38,067 bases of DNA from NCBI GenBank assembly GCA_020853015.1, contig JADYZQ010000191.1, positions 1 through 38,067 on the forward strand. Direction: 5' to 3'. The position numbers and the translations under genes were made by a program. Source of the stretch: Deltaproteobacteria bacterium (lineage in GTDB: Bacteria > UBA10199 > DSSB01). The notes below the pieces were generated by a model. The model made no database searches. It saw nothing but the letters and a program-made list of their open reading frames with translations, and was not told the origin of the DNA. Position 1 is the first letter of the stretch; each line of letters starts with the position of its first letter. This document shows positions 28,077-37,185 of this stretch, piece after piece.

Positions 28077-28913
28077 TCATTTTAGAAACAAATTTTGGAT
28101 CTGTTCGATGGCCGTGAGGGTCTTGAGAAACCAGACCTTCATCTGCCCATAGATCAGGGGAAAACTGACGTAGGCCAGGGCCATCCCCACGAACCCCTTG
28201 ATATTAAAGCCCATTTCGAAAACGTTGATCATGGGGGCCACGCGATTGGTCAGGCCCAGAATCAGGTCGGCGATAAAAATGGCCACCAAAATGGGGGCCG
28301 AAAGCTGAAGGCAGATGACCAGGGTATCCGCCGTCAGGCGGATCATCAGTTCCAAAAGGGGGGTTAAACCCTCCTGAACGGGCGGTAATCCCAAAACCGG
28401 CACCGTCTCGAAGCTCTGGGCCAGGCCCTGGATGAACATCCGGTGCCCCCCGATGGTGATGAAGGATACCAGGGCCACCTGGTAGAAAAAGACGCCGAAC
28501 AGCGAGGCCTGGGCGCCGAGGGCGGGGTTGAAGATGCGCGCGTTGGCGAGCTGGCGCTGGTTGTCGATCATGTTGCCCGCGGACTGGATCCCGTAAAACA
28601 TAAAGGCCAGAGGCATGCCGAGCAGGATGCCGACCAGCATCTCCTTGAGAAAGAAGGCGAAGAGGACCCCGCCGGTTTGGGGGATGGAGGGCGGGGCGGC
28701 GCCCGAGACGGGGATGTATAAGAACATCGTCAGGGTAAAGGCGATCGTGATGCGGATGCGACCTGGCACCGGCCTCCCGCCGAGGAAAGGCACGAACAGG
28801 CCCAGGACGAAGATACGGGTGAAGATCAAGCCGCCGATCAGCAGGTAACGGAACAGGTCGATGTGCAGGCCCAGCCGGTCGAGAAAGGCCTGGGATGTGG
28901 TGAAGCTTAACAT
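28077..28913 (-). CDS. sctT: T3SS export apparatus protein SctT/FliR
   Basis: SAGNMIDNQRQLANARIFNPALGAQASLFGVFFYQVALVSFITIGGHRMFIQGLAQSFETVP. Start at ATG 28913 preferred over TTG 28931. Confidence 0.9.
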   Translation of the reverse strand: MLSFTTSQAFLDRLGLHIDLFRYLLIGGLIFTRIFVLGLFVPFLGGRPVPGRIRITIAFTLTMFLYIPVSGAAPPSIPQTGGVLFAFFLKEMLVGILLGMPLAFMFYGIQSAGNMIDNQRQLANARIFNPALGAQASLFGVFFYQVALVSFITIGGHRMFIQGLAQSFETVPVLGLPPVQEGLTPLLELMIRLTADTLVICLQLSAPILVAIFIADLILGLTNRVAPMINVFEMGFNIKGFVGMALAYVSFPLIYGQMKVWFLKTLTAIEQIQNLFLK

Positions 28914-28927
28914 CCGCCGGGAACCTC

Positions 28928-29194
28928 TCAATGGATGTAGTTGGGAAAACCCTCCAGGAGGCTCTTCGTAAAGGCGATCATCTGGGCCATCAGCCAGGGA
29001 CCGGTCAGGGCCAGGACCACGAAGACGCCCACCAGCTTCGGGACGAAGGTCAGGGTCTGCTCCTGAATTTGGGTGGTGGCTTGGACCAAGCTGATCAGGA
29101 GGCCGACGATCAGGGCCACCAACACCGCCGGCGCGGAGAGGATCAGGGTGAGAAAAAGCCCTTGTTTGCCGATGGCGAGGATGTAGCTTTCCAT
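28928..29194 (-). CDS. sctS: T3SS export apparatus protein SctS/FliQ
   Basis: LSAPAVLVALIVGLLISLVQATTQIQEQTLTFVPKLVGVFVVLALTGPWL; unmistakable FliQ/SctS pattern. Confidence 0.93.
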   Translation of the reverse strand: MESYILAIGKQGLFLTLILSAPAVLVALIVGLLISLVQATTQIQEQTLTFVPKLVGVFVVLALTGPWLMAQMIAFTKSLLEGFPNYIH

Positions 29195-29207
29195 AATCGA
29201 ACCCCGC

Positions 29208-29999
29208 TTAAGTGTATCCCAGGATCAGGCCGCGGGCGATCAAATACCAGCCGTCGACCAAAACGAACAACAAGAGCTTGAAGGGCAGCGACACGGTCAC
29301 CGGAGAGAGCTGAAACATGCCCAAGGCCAGCAGGATGTTGGCAACCACCATGTCGATAACCAAAAAGGGCAAAAAGATGACGAAGCCGATCTGAAAGGCC
29401 TCGGAGAGCTCGCTGATCACGAAGGCCGGGATCAGGATCAGAAAATCGTCTTTGCCCACCGAATCTCGGTCCTCGGCCTTCCGCATCTTCCGCGCCAGCG
29501 AATAGAACATGGTGAGGTCCTTCTCGCCGGTGTTCTTCTTCAAAAATGCCCGCATCGGTTCTTTGCCCTTGTTCAACGCTTCCTGAAGCAGGCCCACCGT
29601 CGCCGTCGAGAAGAGGCCCTGGGTGCTGGTGGTCTGAATGACGCCTTCCGTCTGGCGGTACATTTCGACGCCCACCGGGATCATGATGTAGACGGTGAGG
29701 ATCATCGCCAGGCCGGTGATGATCTGGTTGGGGGGAATCTGCTGCGTGCCCAGGGCGTTGCGGATCAGGGCGAGGACCACCGCGATCTTGACGAAGGAGG
29801 TGATCATCGTCAGCAGGATCGGCACCAGGGCCAGGGCCACCAGGGCGAAAAGGATCATCAAGGGCTTGCTGACCGGCTGGTCGAACTTCCCCTGCTGCGC
29901 CCACAAGGCGCCGGCCGCGAGGCAAAAGAGCGCGTAAACGCCCGCCCCCAGGGCCAGGGACTTGCGGTATTTTCGAAAAATGTCCTTAAGCTTCGTCAT
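29208..29999 (-). CDS. sctR: T3SS export apparatus protein SctR/FliP
   Basis: ITSFVKIAVVLALIRNALGTQQIPPNQIITGLAMILT, LIPAFVISELSEAFQIGFVIFLPFLVIDMVVANILLALGM. Confidence 0.95.
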   Translation of the reverse strand: MTKLKDIFRKYRKSLALGAGVYALFCLAAGALWAQQGKFDQPVSKPLMILFALVALALVPILLTMITSFVKIAVVLALIRNALGTQQIPPNQIITGLAMILTVYIMIPVGVEMYRQTEGVIQTTSTQGLFSTATVGLLQEALNKGKEPMRAFLKKNTGEKDLTMFYSLARKMRKAEDRDSVGKDDFLILIPAFVISELSEAFQIGFVIFLPFLVIDMVVANILLALGMFQLSPVTVSLPFKLLLFVLVDGWYLIARGLILGYT

Positions 30000-30402
30000 C
30001 GTCTTCGTCCCGGGTCGCCTTCAATTCGGCGATTAGACCGACATGGTGCTCGCTGGCCCCGATCAGCAACCGCCGTCCCTCGACCTGCAGGATATAGAGG
30101 GATTTGCGGGCGTCGAGCGGGACGCGGTCCACGATTCGCAGGTCCGATCGGGCCGCGGCACCGCGGTTGAACGTCAATTTGGGGATAATAAACCGAATGA
30201 TCACGATGGCAAGCGCGATCACGAAGATCATCGCGAAGACCATCTTGAGAAAAAGCCAGGTAAAATCTACCGAGGAGGCGCCGAACTCGGCCGCAGGATC
30301 GCCCAAGGCGAGCGGGGTCGGCGAGGGGGTCGCGGCGAAGAGCCCTTGCGGCCGGGCCGTCAAGGTCAGGACCCAGCCCAGCATGAGGTGGAGATATTTC
30401 AT
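29986..30402 (-). CDS. FliO-like protein
   Basis: Signal-like N-terminus, one TM (FLKMVFAMIFVIALAIVIIRFIIP), then RSDLRIVDRVPLDARKSLYILQVEGRRLLIGASEHHVGLIAEL; immediately upstream of SctR, as fliO-fliP. Confidence 0.75.
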   Translation of the reverse strand: MKYLHLMLGWVLTLTARPQGLFAATPSPTPLALGDPAAEFGASSVDFTWLFLKMVFAMIFVIALAIVIIRFIIPKLTFNRGAAARSDLRIVDRVPLDARKSLYILQVEGRRLLIGASEHHVGLIAELKATRDEDDDEA

Positions 30403-30857
30403 TCGAAGATTTTGATGATGCGCACGCCCAGCTTGCCGTCGATCTCGACCAGCTCTCCCTTGGCCATCAGCTTGCCGTTGGCGACCAGGTCGATCGCCTC
30501 ATTCGGGAAGCGGTTCAACTCGATGACCTGCCCCTTCTTGAGGGACAGGATGTCTTTGATCGTGATGGTCTTCTTGCCCATGACCGCGACCAGCTGGACG
30601 GGCACGTCGGCCGTCAATCCCACGGCGCGCCGGTCGGCCTTGGCCGCCGCGGGCGGCTGGGAGCCAAAGGCAGGCGGAGGGGCGGCGGGAGGGCCATCCT
30701 TCTTCGCCGCCGGCTTGAAGGGCGGTGGATTGGGATTGAAATCGAAGGGATCCCCGCCTTCGGGCGGGTTCGGATCGGCGCCCCCCGGCTCGGCGAAGGG
30801 ATCCAAGTCGGGATTGTAGTCTTCCATTTCCATGTTCGGATCCGGGGTCTTCGCCAT
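30399..30857 (-). CDS. FliN-like C-ring protein (SpoA domain) with Pro-rich N-terminal extension
   Basis: ADVPVQLVAVMGKKTITIKDILSLKKGQVIELNRFPNEAIDLVANGKLMAKGELVEIDGKLGVRIIKIFE; start ATG 30857, in frame with ORF 30399..31478. Confidence 0.85.
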   Translation of the reverse strand: MAKTPDPNMEMEDYNPDLDPFAEPGGADPNPPEGGDPFDFNPNPPPFKPAAKKDGPPAAPPPAFGSQPPAAAKADRRAVGLTADVPVQLVAVMGKKTITIKDILSLKKGQVIELNRFPNEAIDLVANGKLMAKGELVEIDGKLGVRIIKIFE

Positions 30858-31783
30858 CACTCGCCTCCAAAAAAGTCCAAAACCTTGACGACCATCTTGC
30901 CTTCGGTGTCGATCACCTCGGCCAAGAGGCCTTCCGTGGGCATCTCCCCCACCCTCAGGATCGTCTTGCCGGTCATGCCGTGCGGGCCCATGGTGGCCAG
31001 GGTGTCGTCGAAGAGGATCACGTCGCCCTTTTCGAGCTGGTCCTTCTCCGAGGCCATCAGGCTGACGCGCCCGATTTCCGACCAAAGCAGGGTCTTGATG
31101 TGGGAGACGCGGTCGAGCATCTCTTCGGGGATCTCGCCGCCCTCGGTCTGCATATCTTCCCGCAAAAACACCCCTTCGACAAGCGGGTGCGGGAGATAGG
31201 CTCGAACATAACCGCCGCGATCCTCCAGGCCAAGGTAAAACTTGAAGACGCAGCCCCATTCTTCGGCGGGAACGGCGTCGGAGAGCAGCTTGGGCTCTTG
31301 GACGACGCGGGCGATGCGGAAGGCGGCCGGTCCCCGCGGGGCTTGTCCATCCTTGATCTGATGGACGGCCTTGGCCAGGAGAAATTCCAGGGCCCCCTCT
31401 TCCACCGGACTGAAGGGCCGCGAGGCCTCGACGGGCTCGCCGGGATTGCCCAGCACCCGCTCGACCAGGAGGCGGCAAAAGGCGTAATCCAATTCCAGCA
31501 GCGCGGCCTGACCGCCGGGCTGGACTTTCAGCAAGACCAGCACCGAGGGATTGGGCGTGGAGGCCAGAAAACCGGCGGCCGAAGTCTCCTCGAAATCGAT
31601 GAAGCGCAGCTTGAGCGGCAGGCCCAGGTCGCGGTTGAAGGCCTCGCCCAAGGACGCGGCCAGCTCGGTGCCCCGCTGGAACTGGGGATAGAGCCGCAAC
31701 AAGGCGTCCACCGTGGCGAGGTGCCGGCTGGAGAGCTTGGGCAATTTAGTGAAATCGAAGGGCCGAATTTGCGCCTGAGCCAT
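30857..31783 (-). CDS. FliM-like C-ring protein
   Basis: IRPFDFTKLPKLSSRHLATVDALLRLYPQ...STPNPSVLVLLKVQPGGQAALLELDYAFCRLLVERVLG matches the FliM middle-domain pattern; C-terminal SpoA-like segment; no obvious N-terminal CheY-binding peptide. Confidence 0.8.
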   Translation of the reverse strand: MAQAQIRPFDFTKLPKLSSRHLATVDALLRLYPQFQRGTELAASLGEAFNRDLGLPLKLRFIDFEETSAAGFLASTPNPSVLVLLKVQPGGQAALLELDYAFCRLLVERVLGNPGEPVEASRPFSPVEEGALEFLLAKAVHQIKDGQAPRGPAAFRIARVVQEPKLLSDAVPAEEWGCVFKFYLGLEDRGGYVRAYLPHPLVEGVFLREDMQTEGGEIPEEMLDRVSHIKTLLWSEIGRVSLMASEKDQLEKGDVILFDDTLATMGPHGMTGKTILRVGEMPTEGLLAEVIDTEGKMVVKVLDFFGGE

Positions 31784-31796
31784 AAAATTCCGGGGT

Positions 31797-32660
31797 TCAC
31801 ATGCGGGTGACGTTGATCGCGCGGACGTCCACCCCTTTTTCGCCGAGCGCCAGGGCGATATTTTCGCGCTCTTGCTTGAAGGTCTCTTCGACCGTGCGGT
31901 TGGGCACGAGGAACTCCACGCTCACCTCCTGTCCCTGCGAAGTCACCTTCAGCTTGAGACCGTGGAAGATCTTGTCGTGGAAGTCGATCTGGATCTCCTT
32001 CTGGAGATCCCCCTTTTGGATAATAGTGACAGATTGGACGATCTGGTCAAGCAAAGCCTTCGGCAGCTCCCGCGGGGCCGCGGGGGACTCGGGGGCCGCG
32101 ACGGGCGCCGTCGCCTGGAGACCGGGGACCTGCATGGGGACAGGCGCGGGCGCCGGGTCCCGGCGCTTCAAATCGGCCGAGAAGGCCTGGGCGCTCGCCG
32201 AATCTTTTTGGAAGCCGCGCTGCGAGCCGCCCTCCCGCTTGCCGCCGGAGTCCGATCCGGAGCCGCCCTGCTGGTCGCCCGAGCCGTGCTTGCCCAGGAC
32301 GCGTTCTTTCACGCCCGAGGCGGGTTCCTTCGTCTTTTTTCCGGACTCGGCCTTGTCGCTGGGCTTGCGGTCGTCGTCTTTGTCGCGGTCGGAGTGGCGA
32401 TCGTCCTCATGGTGGATCTCCTTGAGACGCGAGTCGAACTTGTTCTCGGGGGGCAACAGGTTGGCCGCGCCCTGCTCGGAGGCCGCGTTCTTCAACAGTT
32501 CGTCGAAGCTGGTCTTGAGCTTCTTGTCCTGGCCCAGGCCCGCCGCTTGGGCGCCCTGCTGGCCGGCGGCCTGCTGGGTCTGCTTGGTTTTCTTGAGCTC
32601 CGCGGCTCGGGCCGCGGCGCGCGCTTCTTCCCCGGCACTGGGTCTTACGCTTTCTGTCAT
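31797..32660 (-). CDS. SctP/FliK-like hook- or needle-length control protein
   Basis: Charged, low-complexity N-terminus and C-terminal globular part (GLKLKVTSQGQEVSVEFLVPNRTVEETFKQERENIALALGEKGVDVRAINV); position between SctO and SctQ genes. Confidence 0.6.
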   Translation of the reverse strand: MTESVRPSAGEEARAAARAAELKKTKQTQQAAGQQGAQAAGLGQDKKLKTSFDELLKNAASEQGAANLLPPENKFDSRLKEIHHEDDRHSDRDKDDDRKPSDKAESGKKTKEPASGVKERVLGKHGSGDQQGGSGSDSGGKREGGSQRGFQKDSASAQAFSADLKRRDPAPAPVPMQVPGLQATAPVAAPESPAAPRELPKALLDQIVQSVTIIQKGDLQKEIQIDFHDKIFHGLKLKVTSQGQEVSVEFLVPNRTVEETFKQERENIALALGEKGVDVRAINVTRM

Positions 32661-32665
32661 AATGA

Positions 32666-33169
32666 TTATCCTCGCATTTTACGCAGCTGGTGCCCGACGT
32701 TGCCGAGTTCGTTCATGAGTTTCGCCTCTTCGTACTCCAGCTTCTGTTTCACTTTCTTCTGCCAAAGCTCCTTGTGCTTCTCCATGATTTTAACCTCTTT
32801 GCAGGCGTCGATATAGTCCCGTTTCGCGCCCGCCACCCGCTCTTCGGCCTTTTCGATCTGGATCTTCTGGTCCTCGATTTCTTGGTCCTTTTTCTCCTCG
32901 TCCTCCTGCAGGCGCTTGATGAAGTTGATGTGGCCGTGGGAATCGGCGACCACGCTCTCGCCCATCCGCAGCATCTCGGCCATCTCTTTACGCGCGTCCT
33001 CGCGCTGCTTGATGATCGCCTGCTTCTCCTCCTCGAGCTTGACCAGCTTCTCCTGCTCTTCCTTCAGGATCTTGAAGGCCTTGCCCAGGGCGATCTCGGC
33101 GTTGCGCTTGTTACGGATGCGAACGTCGAGCAGGGGCTGGAGGCGGTATTTCTCTTTCTTCTTGGCCAT
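32666..33169 (-). CDS. SctO/FliJ-like coiled-coil stalk protein
   Basis: YRLQPLLDVRIRNKRNAEIALGKAFKILKEEQEKLVKLEEEKQAIIKQ...; position downstream of SctN. Confidence 0.75.
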   Translation of the reverse strand: MAKKKEKYRLQPLLDVRIRNKRNAEIALGKAFKILKEEQEKLVKLEEEKQAIIKQREDARKEMAEMLRMGESVVADSHGHINFIKRLQEDEEKKDQEIEDQKIQIEKAEERVAGAKRDYIDACKEVKIMEKHKELWQKKVKQKLEYEEAKLMNELGNVGHQLRKMRG

Positions 33170-33217
33170 GAATTTCCACGCCTACATAAAAAAATTCTTC
33201 AATTCCTCTATTCGCCT

Positions 33218-33300
33218 CCCTCGGAGCAAGTCCGAGGGGGCTAAAGCCCAGGGGGAGCAAGCGGGCAAACCGGCCACGTTGTGGCCGGGCAAACCGCGCG
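33218..33300. other. Structured intergenic segment: hairpins and direct repeat
   Basis: CCCTCGGA/GCAAG/TCCGAGGG (33218-33238); CCGGCCAC/GTT/GTGGCCGG (33270-33288); CGGGCAAACCG twice (33262-33272, 33286-33296). Confidence 0.6.
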
Positions 33301-33385
33301 ATAGTATATAAACCCCATCAAAGCTCGCTACCGCCTCCCCCTTCAACCCCCATCGGTTAAAGTTAATAACGCAGCATACAGGCCA

Positions 33386-34756
33386 TCACATAAAAAGGTT
33401 TTTCAATTCCTCCACGGACTCGGTCAGGTGGATCTTGTCGTTGACGTGCTGCTTGAGGAAGGTGTTCACGTCCTCGATCTTCTCGATGGCGTAGTCCACG
33501 TTGGGATCCGAGCCCGACTCGTAGGCGCCGATCAGGATCAGGTCGCGCTCCTTCTCGTAGTTGGCGACCACCTCGCGGAGCTTGCGCGCGGCCATCTCGT
33601 GATCCTCGTCGACGATCGCGCTCATGACGCGGCTGACGCTCTCGGAGACGTCGATCGCCGGATAATGACCGCGCGCGGCCAGCGACCGCGACAGGACGAT
33701 GTGGCCGTCGAGGATCGACCGGACCTCGTCGGCGACGGGCTCGGTCATGTCGTCGCCCTCGACCAGCACGGTGTAAAAAGCCGTGATCGAGCCGGTCGCG
33801 GAGTTGCCCGTGCGCTCGAGCAACTTTGGAAGCGTCGAAAAAACGGAGGGCGTGAAGCCTTGCCGCGCCGGCGGCTCGCCGATCGCCAGCCCGATCTCGC
33901 GCAGGGCGCGGGCGAAGCGGGTGACCGAGTCCATCATCATCAGGACCTTCTTCCCCTGGTCGCGGAAGTATTCGGCGATCGCGGTGGCGACATAGGCGGC
34001 CTTCGAGCGGACCAAGGACGGCTGGTCGGAAGTGGAAACCACCACCACCGACCGGGCCAGCCCTTCTTCTCCCAAATCCTTTTCCAAAAAATCGCGGAGC
34101 TCGCGGCCGCGCTCGCCGACCAGACAGAGGACATTGACGTCGGAATCGCAATTGCGCGCCAGCATGCCCATGGTCGTCGATTTTCCGACGCCCGCGGCGG
34201 CGAAGATGCCGACGCGCTGGCCCTCGCCGACGGTGAGCACGGAATCGATCGCGCGAATGCCGACGGAGATGGGTTGGGTGATGCGCTTGCGGGTGAGCGG
34301 GTCGGGCGGCGACGCCATGACCGGATATTCGGTCTCGTAACTCAAAGGGCCGTGGGTGTCGGCGTCGATGGGATCGCCCAGGCCGTCGAGGACGCGGCCG
34401 AGCAGGCCGTCGCCGACGCGCACCTTGAGGCAGCCGCCGGTCGGGATGACGTCGTTGCCGGGCCCGATGCCCTCGAGGTCGCCCAGCGGCATGAGCAGGA
34501 CCTCTTTGTCCTTGAAGCCGACGACCTCGGCCTTGATGGGCAAGGCTCGGCTGTTGAAAGTTTGGATGTAGCAGAGCTCGCCCACCCGAACGCCCGGCAC
34601 CACCGCCTTGACGACCAATCCGGTCAGCTCGGTGACCTTGCCCTTGATGCGGTAGGTGGAGAGCGAGGCGACGGCGCGGTAGTATTTGTGCAGGTCGATC
34701 ACCGGCAACTCGAATCCGTCGTCAAAAATCGGCGCATGTTCCGCGGCAGCCTGCAT
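33386..34756 (-). CDS. sctN: T3SS ATPase SctN (FliI family)
   Basis: GIFAAAGVGKSTTMGMLARN Walker A, VLMMMDSVTRFARALREIGLAIGEPPARQGFTPSVFSTLPKLLERTGN, GHIVLSRSLAARGHYPAIDV. Confidence 0.95.
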   Translation of the reverse strand: MQAAAEHAPIFDDGFELPVIDLHKYYRAVASLSTYRIKGKVTELTGLVVKAVVPGVRVGELCYIQTFNSRALPIKAEVVGFKDKEVLLMPLGDLEGIGPGNDVIPTGGCLKVRVGDGLLGRVLDGLGDPIDADTHGPLSYETEYPVMASPPDPLTRKRITQPISVGIRAIDSVLTVGEGQRVGIFAAAGVGKSTTMGMLARNCDSDVNVLCLVGERGRELRDFLEKDLGEEGLARSVVVVSTSDQPSLVRSKAAYVATAIAEYFRDQGKKVLMMMDSVTRFARALREIGLAIGEPPARQGFTPSVFSTLPKLLERTGNSATGSITAFYTVLVEGDDMTEPVADEVRSILDGHIVLSRSLAARGHYPAIDVSESVSRVMSAIVDEDHEMAARKLREVVANYEKERDLILIGAYESGSDPNVDYAIEKIEDVNTFLKQHVNDKIHLTESVEELKNLFM

Positions 34757-34774
34757 AAAACCTCGTGGGGCTTA

Positions 34775-35455
34775 TTATAAGCCCAGTGCCTTTTTTATCG
34801 CGTTGAGCTGGGTGTCCAGTTGTGCATCGATGGTGCCGATGTCGGTCTCGACGATACAGCCTCCGACCTTCACCGTGTCGTCTTCCCGGAACACCAGGGT
34901 CTTGCCGGATTCGAGTTTCTGATACAGCTCGGCCTCATTTTTCTTAATCTTTTCATAATCTTGGGGATTGAGATGCACGACGATTTTGTCCCCGACCGCG
35001 TCACTGATCGCGAGCCGGATCACGTTCATGATGGCCTTGTCGTTCTCTCGGAATTCGCGGCCGATGATCTTTTCGGCGATCTCGAAGACCAGCTTGACCA
35101 TCTCCCGCTCATTGTCGTCGAAGAGCTTCTGGCGCAATTCTTTGACGCGCTGCAACATTTCCAGGCCCTGCTGGAGCCCCTCTTGATAGCCCAGGTCGTA
35201 GCCCTCTTTCTTGGCGCGTTCCATCTCGGCCTGAACTTGGGCCAAGACCTCCTTGGCCTCGGTCTTGATCCGCGCCGCATCGCCCTTGGCCTCCTCGATG
35301 ATCTGGCGGGCCCGCCCGGAGGCGTCGAGCACCTCGCGGTCGATCACGCCGCCCACCTCGGTGGCCCCGCCGAAACTGGAAGGCAGGTCGGACTCGATGC
35401 GGTCTTGGAGGTTTAAACGTTTTTTGAATTCGTCGCCCTTGAGAATCTTGGCCAT
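34775..35455 (-). CDS. sctL: SctL/FliH-like stator protein
   Basis: ARQIIEEAKGDAARIKTEAKEVLAQVQAEMERAKKEGYDLGYQEGLQQGLEML...VFEIAEKIIGREFRENDKAIMNVIRLAISDAVGDKIVVHLNPQDYEKI. Start at ATG 35455. Confidence 0.88.
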   Translation of the reverse strand: MAKILKGDEFKKRLNLQDRIESDLPSSFGGATEVGGVIDREVLDASGRARQIIEEAKGDAARIKTEAKEVLAQVQAEMERAKKEGYDLGYQEGLQQGLEMLQRVKELRQKLFDDNEREMVKLVFEIAEKIIGREFRENDKAIMNVIRLAISDAVGDKIVVHLNPQDYEKIKKNEAELYQKLESGKTLVFREDDTVKVGGCIVETDIGTIDAQLDTQLNAIKKALGL

Positions 35456-35552
35456 GGTGTATTTCCGTATATTTGCCAGGCCGTTCCGGCCCGGATCCAA
35501 GGCCAGTCTAGCCAAATTATGAAGGTTTTCCAACGATATCCTGGCCTAGGGC

Positions 35553-36506
35553 TCAGGAAAATTGCGGGCGAATCCGCTCCAGGGCGCCGATGATCCGCTC
35601 CCGGAGCCGCTGCGCCTTTTCGGGGTGGTTGCGAGGGATGTTGAGGTCGAGATAACGCTTGAGCACGTAGCCGTGCTTGGGCGGGAGTTTATAGACGAAG
35701 ATCGGCATGAGGCCGCGGTGCTCGGGCCCGAAGGCCCGGCTGAAGACGCTGAATCCGATCTCGAGGGTCAGCTCCTCCGTCTTCAGCTTCTCGACCTCCA
35801 GCGAAAGGATGTTCATCTGGGCCTCGCGCATCGTCTCGAGGCTGTAATTTCCGCCCTGCTTGATGCGGCGGCGCAACTCTTTGGCGTCTTCCACTCCCAG
35901 CCGGTGCAGGATAGCCCGCGTGGCGGTGCGGTCGACTTTGGAGAAGGCCACCGCCATCTCGCTTAAGCCCAGCTCGCGCATCAGTTGCAGAAACTGATCG
36001 GTGGAAAGGCGATGGAAGGCCTCGAATTCGCCCGGACGCTCCCAGATCTCGCGGGGCACCGAGGGAAATCGGCTTTCCAAACGCCGCTTCAGGAGCGCCC
36101 AAACCCGATCGACGGGGACGTGGTTGGACATCGCCTTCACCAGCTTGCGCATCTCTTTGGGCAGATCGGCCAGGACGCGCCCGACCTTGGCGCGCGGCAG
36201 CTCGCGAAAAACCTGCGCCCAGACCAACGGCGCTTCGCCGCGCAGCGAGTCGACGATCCAACCGGCGTCGGCCTGGGACCATAAATTCACCTTGCCCTCG
36301 GGCCCCAGCGCGACCAGGGCCCTGGCCCAATCGTCTTGACGGGTCTTCTTGTTTTGCTTGAGCATGGCGTCGAGCACGGCGCGGGGGGCGTCGCCCCTCC
36401 CCTCGTCGACGTAGTCGAGCAGGGCCGGCGCCTGGTCGCCCTCGCGGAGGGCGGCGATCAGGAGAAAGGCCTGTTGGCGTTCGCTTAAGTCTTGGAGCTC
36501 GGTCAT
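35553..36506 (-). CDS. T3SS locus protein, possibly SctK/FliG-like
   Basis: Position before sctL; LSERQQAFLLIAALREGDQAPALLDYV and LSTDQFLQLMRELGLSEMAVAFSKVDRTATRAILHRL are faintly FliG-like. Family call is tentative. Confidence 0.4.
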   Translation of the reverse strand: MTELQDLSERQQAFLLIAALREGDQAPALLDYVDEGRGDAPRAVLDAMLKQNKKTRQDDWARALVALGPEGKVNLWSQADAGWIVDSLRGEAPLVWAQVFRELPRAKVGRVLADLPKEMRKLVKAMSNHVPVDRVWALLKRRLESRFPSVPREIWERPGEFEAFHRLSTDQFLQLMRELGLSEMAVAFSKVDRTATRAILHRLGVEDAKELRRRIKQGGNYSLETMREAQMNILSLEVEKLKTEELTLEIGFSVFSRAFGPEHRGLMPIFVYKLPPKHGYVLKRYLDLNIPRNHPEKAQRLRERIIGALERIRPQFS

Positions 36507-36550
36507 AATCTTGAAACCATACTAACGGGGAAAAGCGGGCTTCCAAAAGC

Positions 36551-36584
36551 AAAAAAAAGGCGGCCTCGCGGGGCCGCCCTTTAG
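36551..36584 (-). terminator. Rho-independent terminator downstream of sctI
   Basis: Minus strand AAAGGGCGGCC-ccgcga-GGCCGCC followed by T8. Confidence 0.85.
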
Positions 36585-36600
36585 AAAGATAGAAATCGTA

Positions 36601-37137
36601 TCAACCTACCTGCATGTTGAAAGGGGTCGAGATCGCCTTGTTCGCCATTTCGCCGACCTTGGAGATGACCTCCATGTTGACGGTGCTGTGGTGGGCGTAC
36701 ATCTGCATCCGAGTGAGCTCGAGCGTGCTGAAGTTCTTTTTGCTGCCGGAGAACATCTGCTCCATCAGCTGTTCCATGCCCATCTGGTTGCTGTTGACCT
36801 CTTTGAAGATCTCGAAGATGCCCGTGCTTTTGGGGGCCGAAGACTTCTCGATCTCGCTGGCGCGGGCGACGTCGATCTGGATCTCGCCCGCCGGGATCGA
36901 CTTCATGTTGCCGCCGATCGAATCGTTGCCGAAGGACTCGACGAATTCGAGGAGCTTGGCATTGGAGGTGCTGTTGGCGCTGGACTGAGCGCCGATGGTG
37001 TTGTCCAACAGCTGGGAGAAGCTCGTCTTGTCGGTCTGGAAACCCCCGGCGCCGGTGCCTTGGCTGGGGAGCTGGGTGCCGGCCCCGCCGATGTTCTGCA
37101 ACGCGCTTTGAGTCAAACCAGCTGAAATCGGATCCAT
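36601..37137 (-). CDS. sctI: SctI-like inner rod protein
   Basis: C-terminus FSTLELTRMQMYAHHSTVNMEVISKVGEMANKAISTPFNMQVG is SctI-like; MDPISAG start at 37137. Confidence 0.7.
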   Translation of the reverse strand: MDPISAGLTQSALQNIGGAGTQLPSQGTGAGGFQTDKTSFSQLLDNTIGAQSSANSTSNAKLLEFVESFGNDSIGGNMKSIPAGEIQIDVARASEIEKSSAPKSTGIFEIFKEVNSNQMGMEQLMEQMFSGSKKNFSTLELTRMQMYAHHSTVNMEVISKVGEMANKAISTPFNMQVG

Positions 37138-37185
37138 AAAACGTCCTCTCTTGGTTGTTTGCAACAACCCAAAATGCCTAACTAC

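Noticed and set aside
33262-33300. Possible c-di-GMP (GEMM) riboswitch because of GGGCAAACC
   Set aside because: The required second half (GGGACGCAAAGCC-like) and tetraloop receptor are not seen; the motif instead occurs twice as a direct repeat around a hairpin.
33428-34780. 450-aa plus-strand ORF antisense to sctN
   Set aside because: Shadow of a highly conserved ATPase gene; D/V/A/G-rich translation without motifs.
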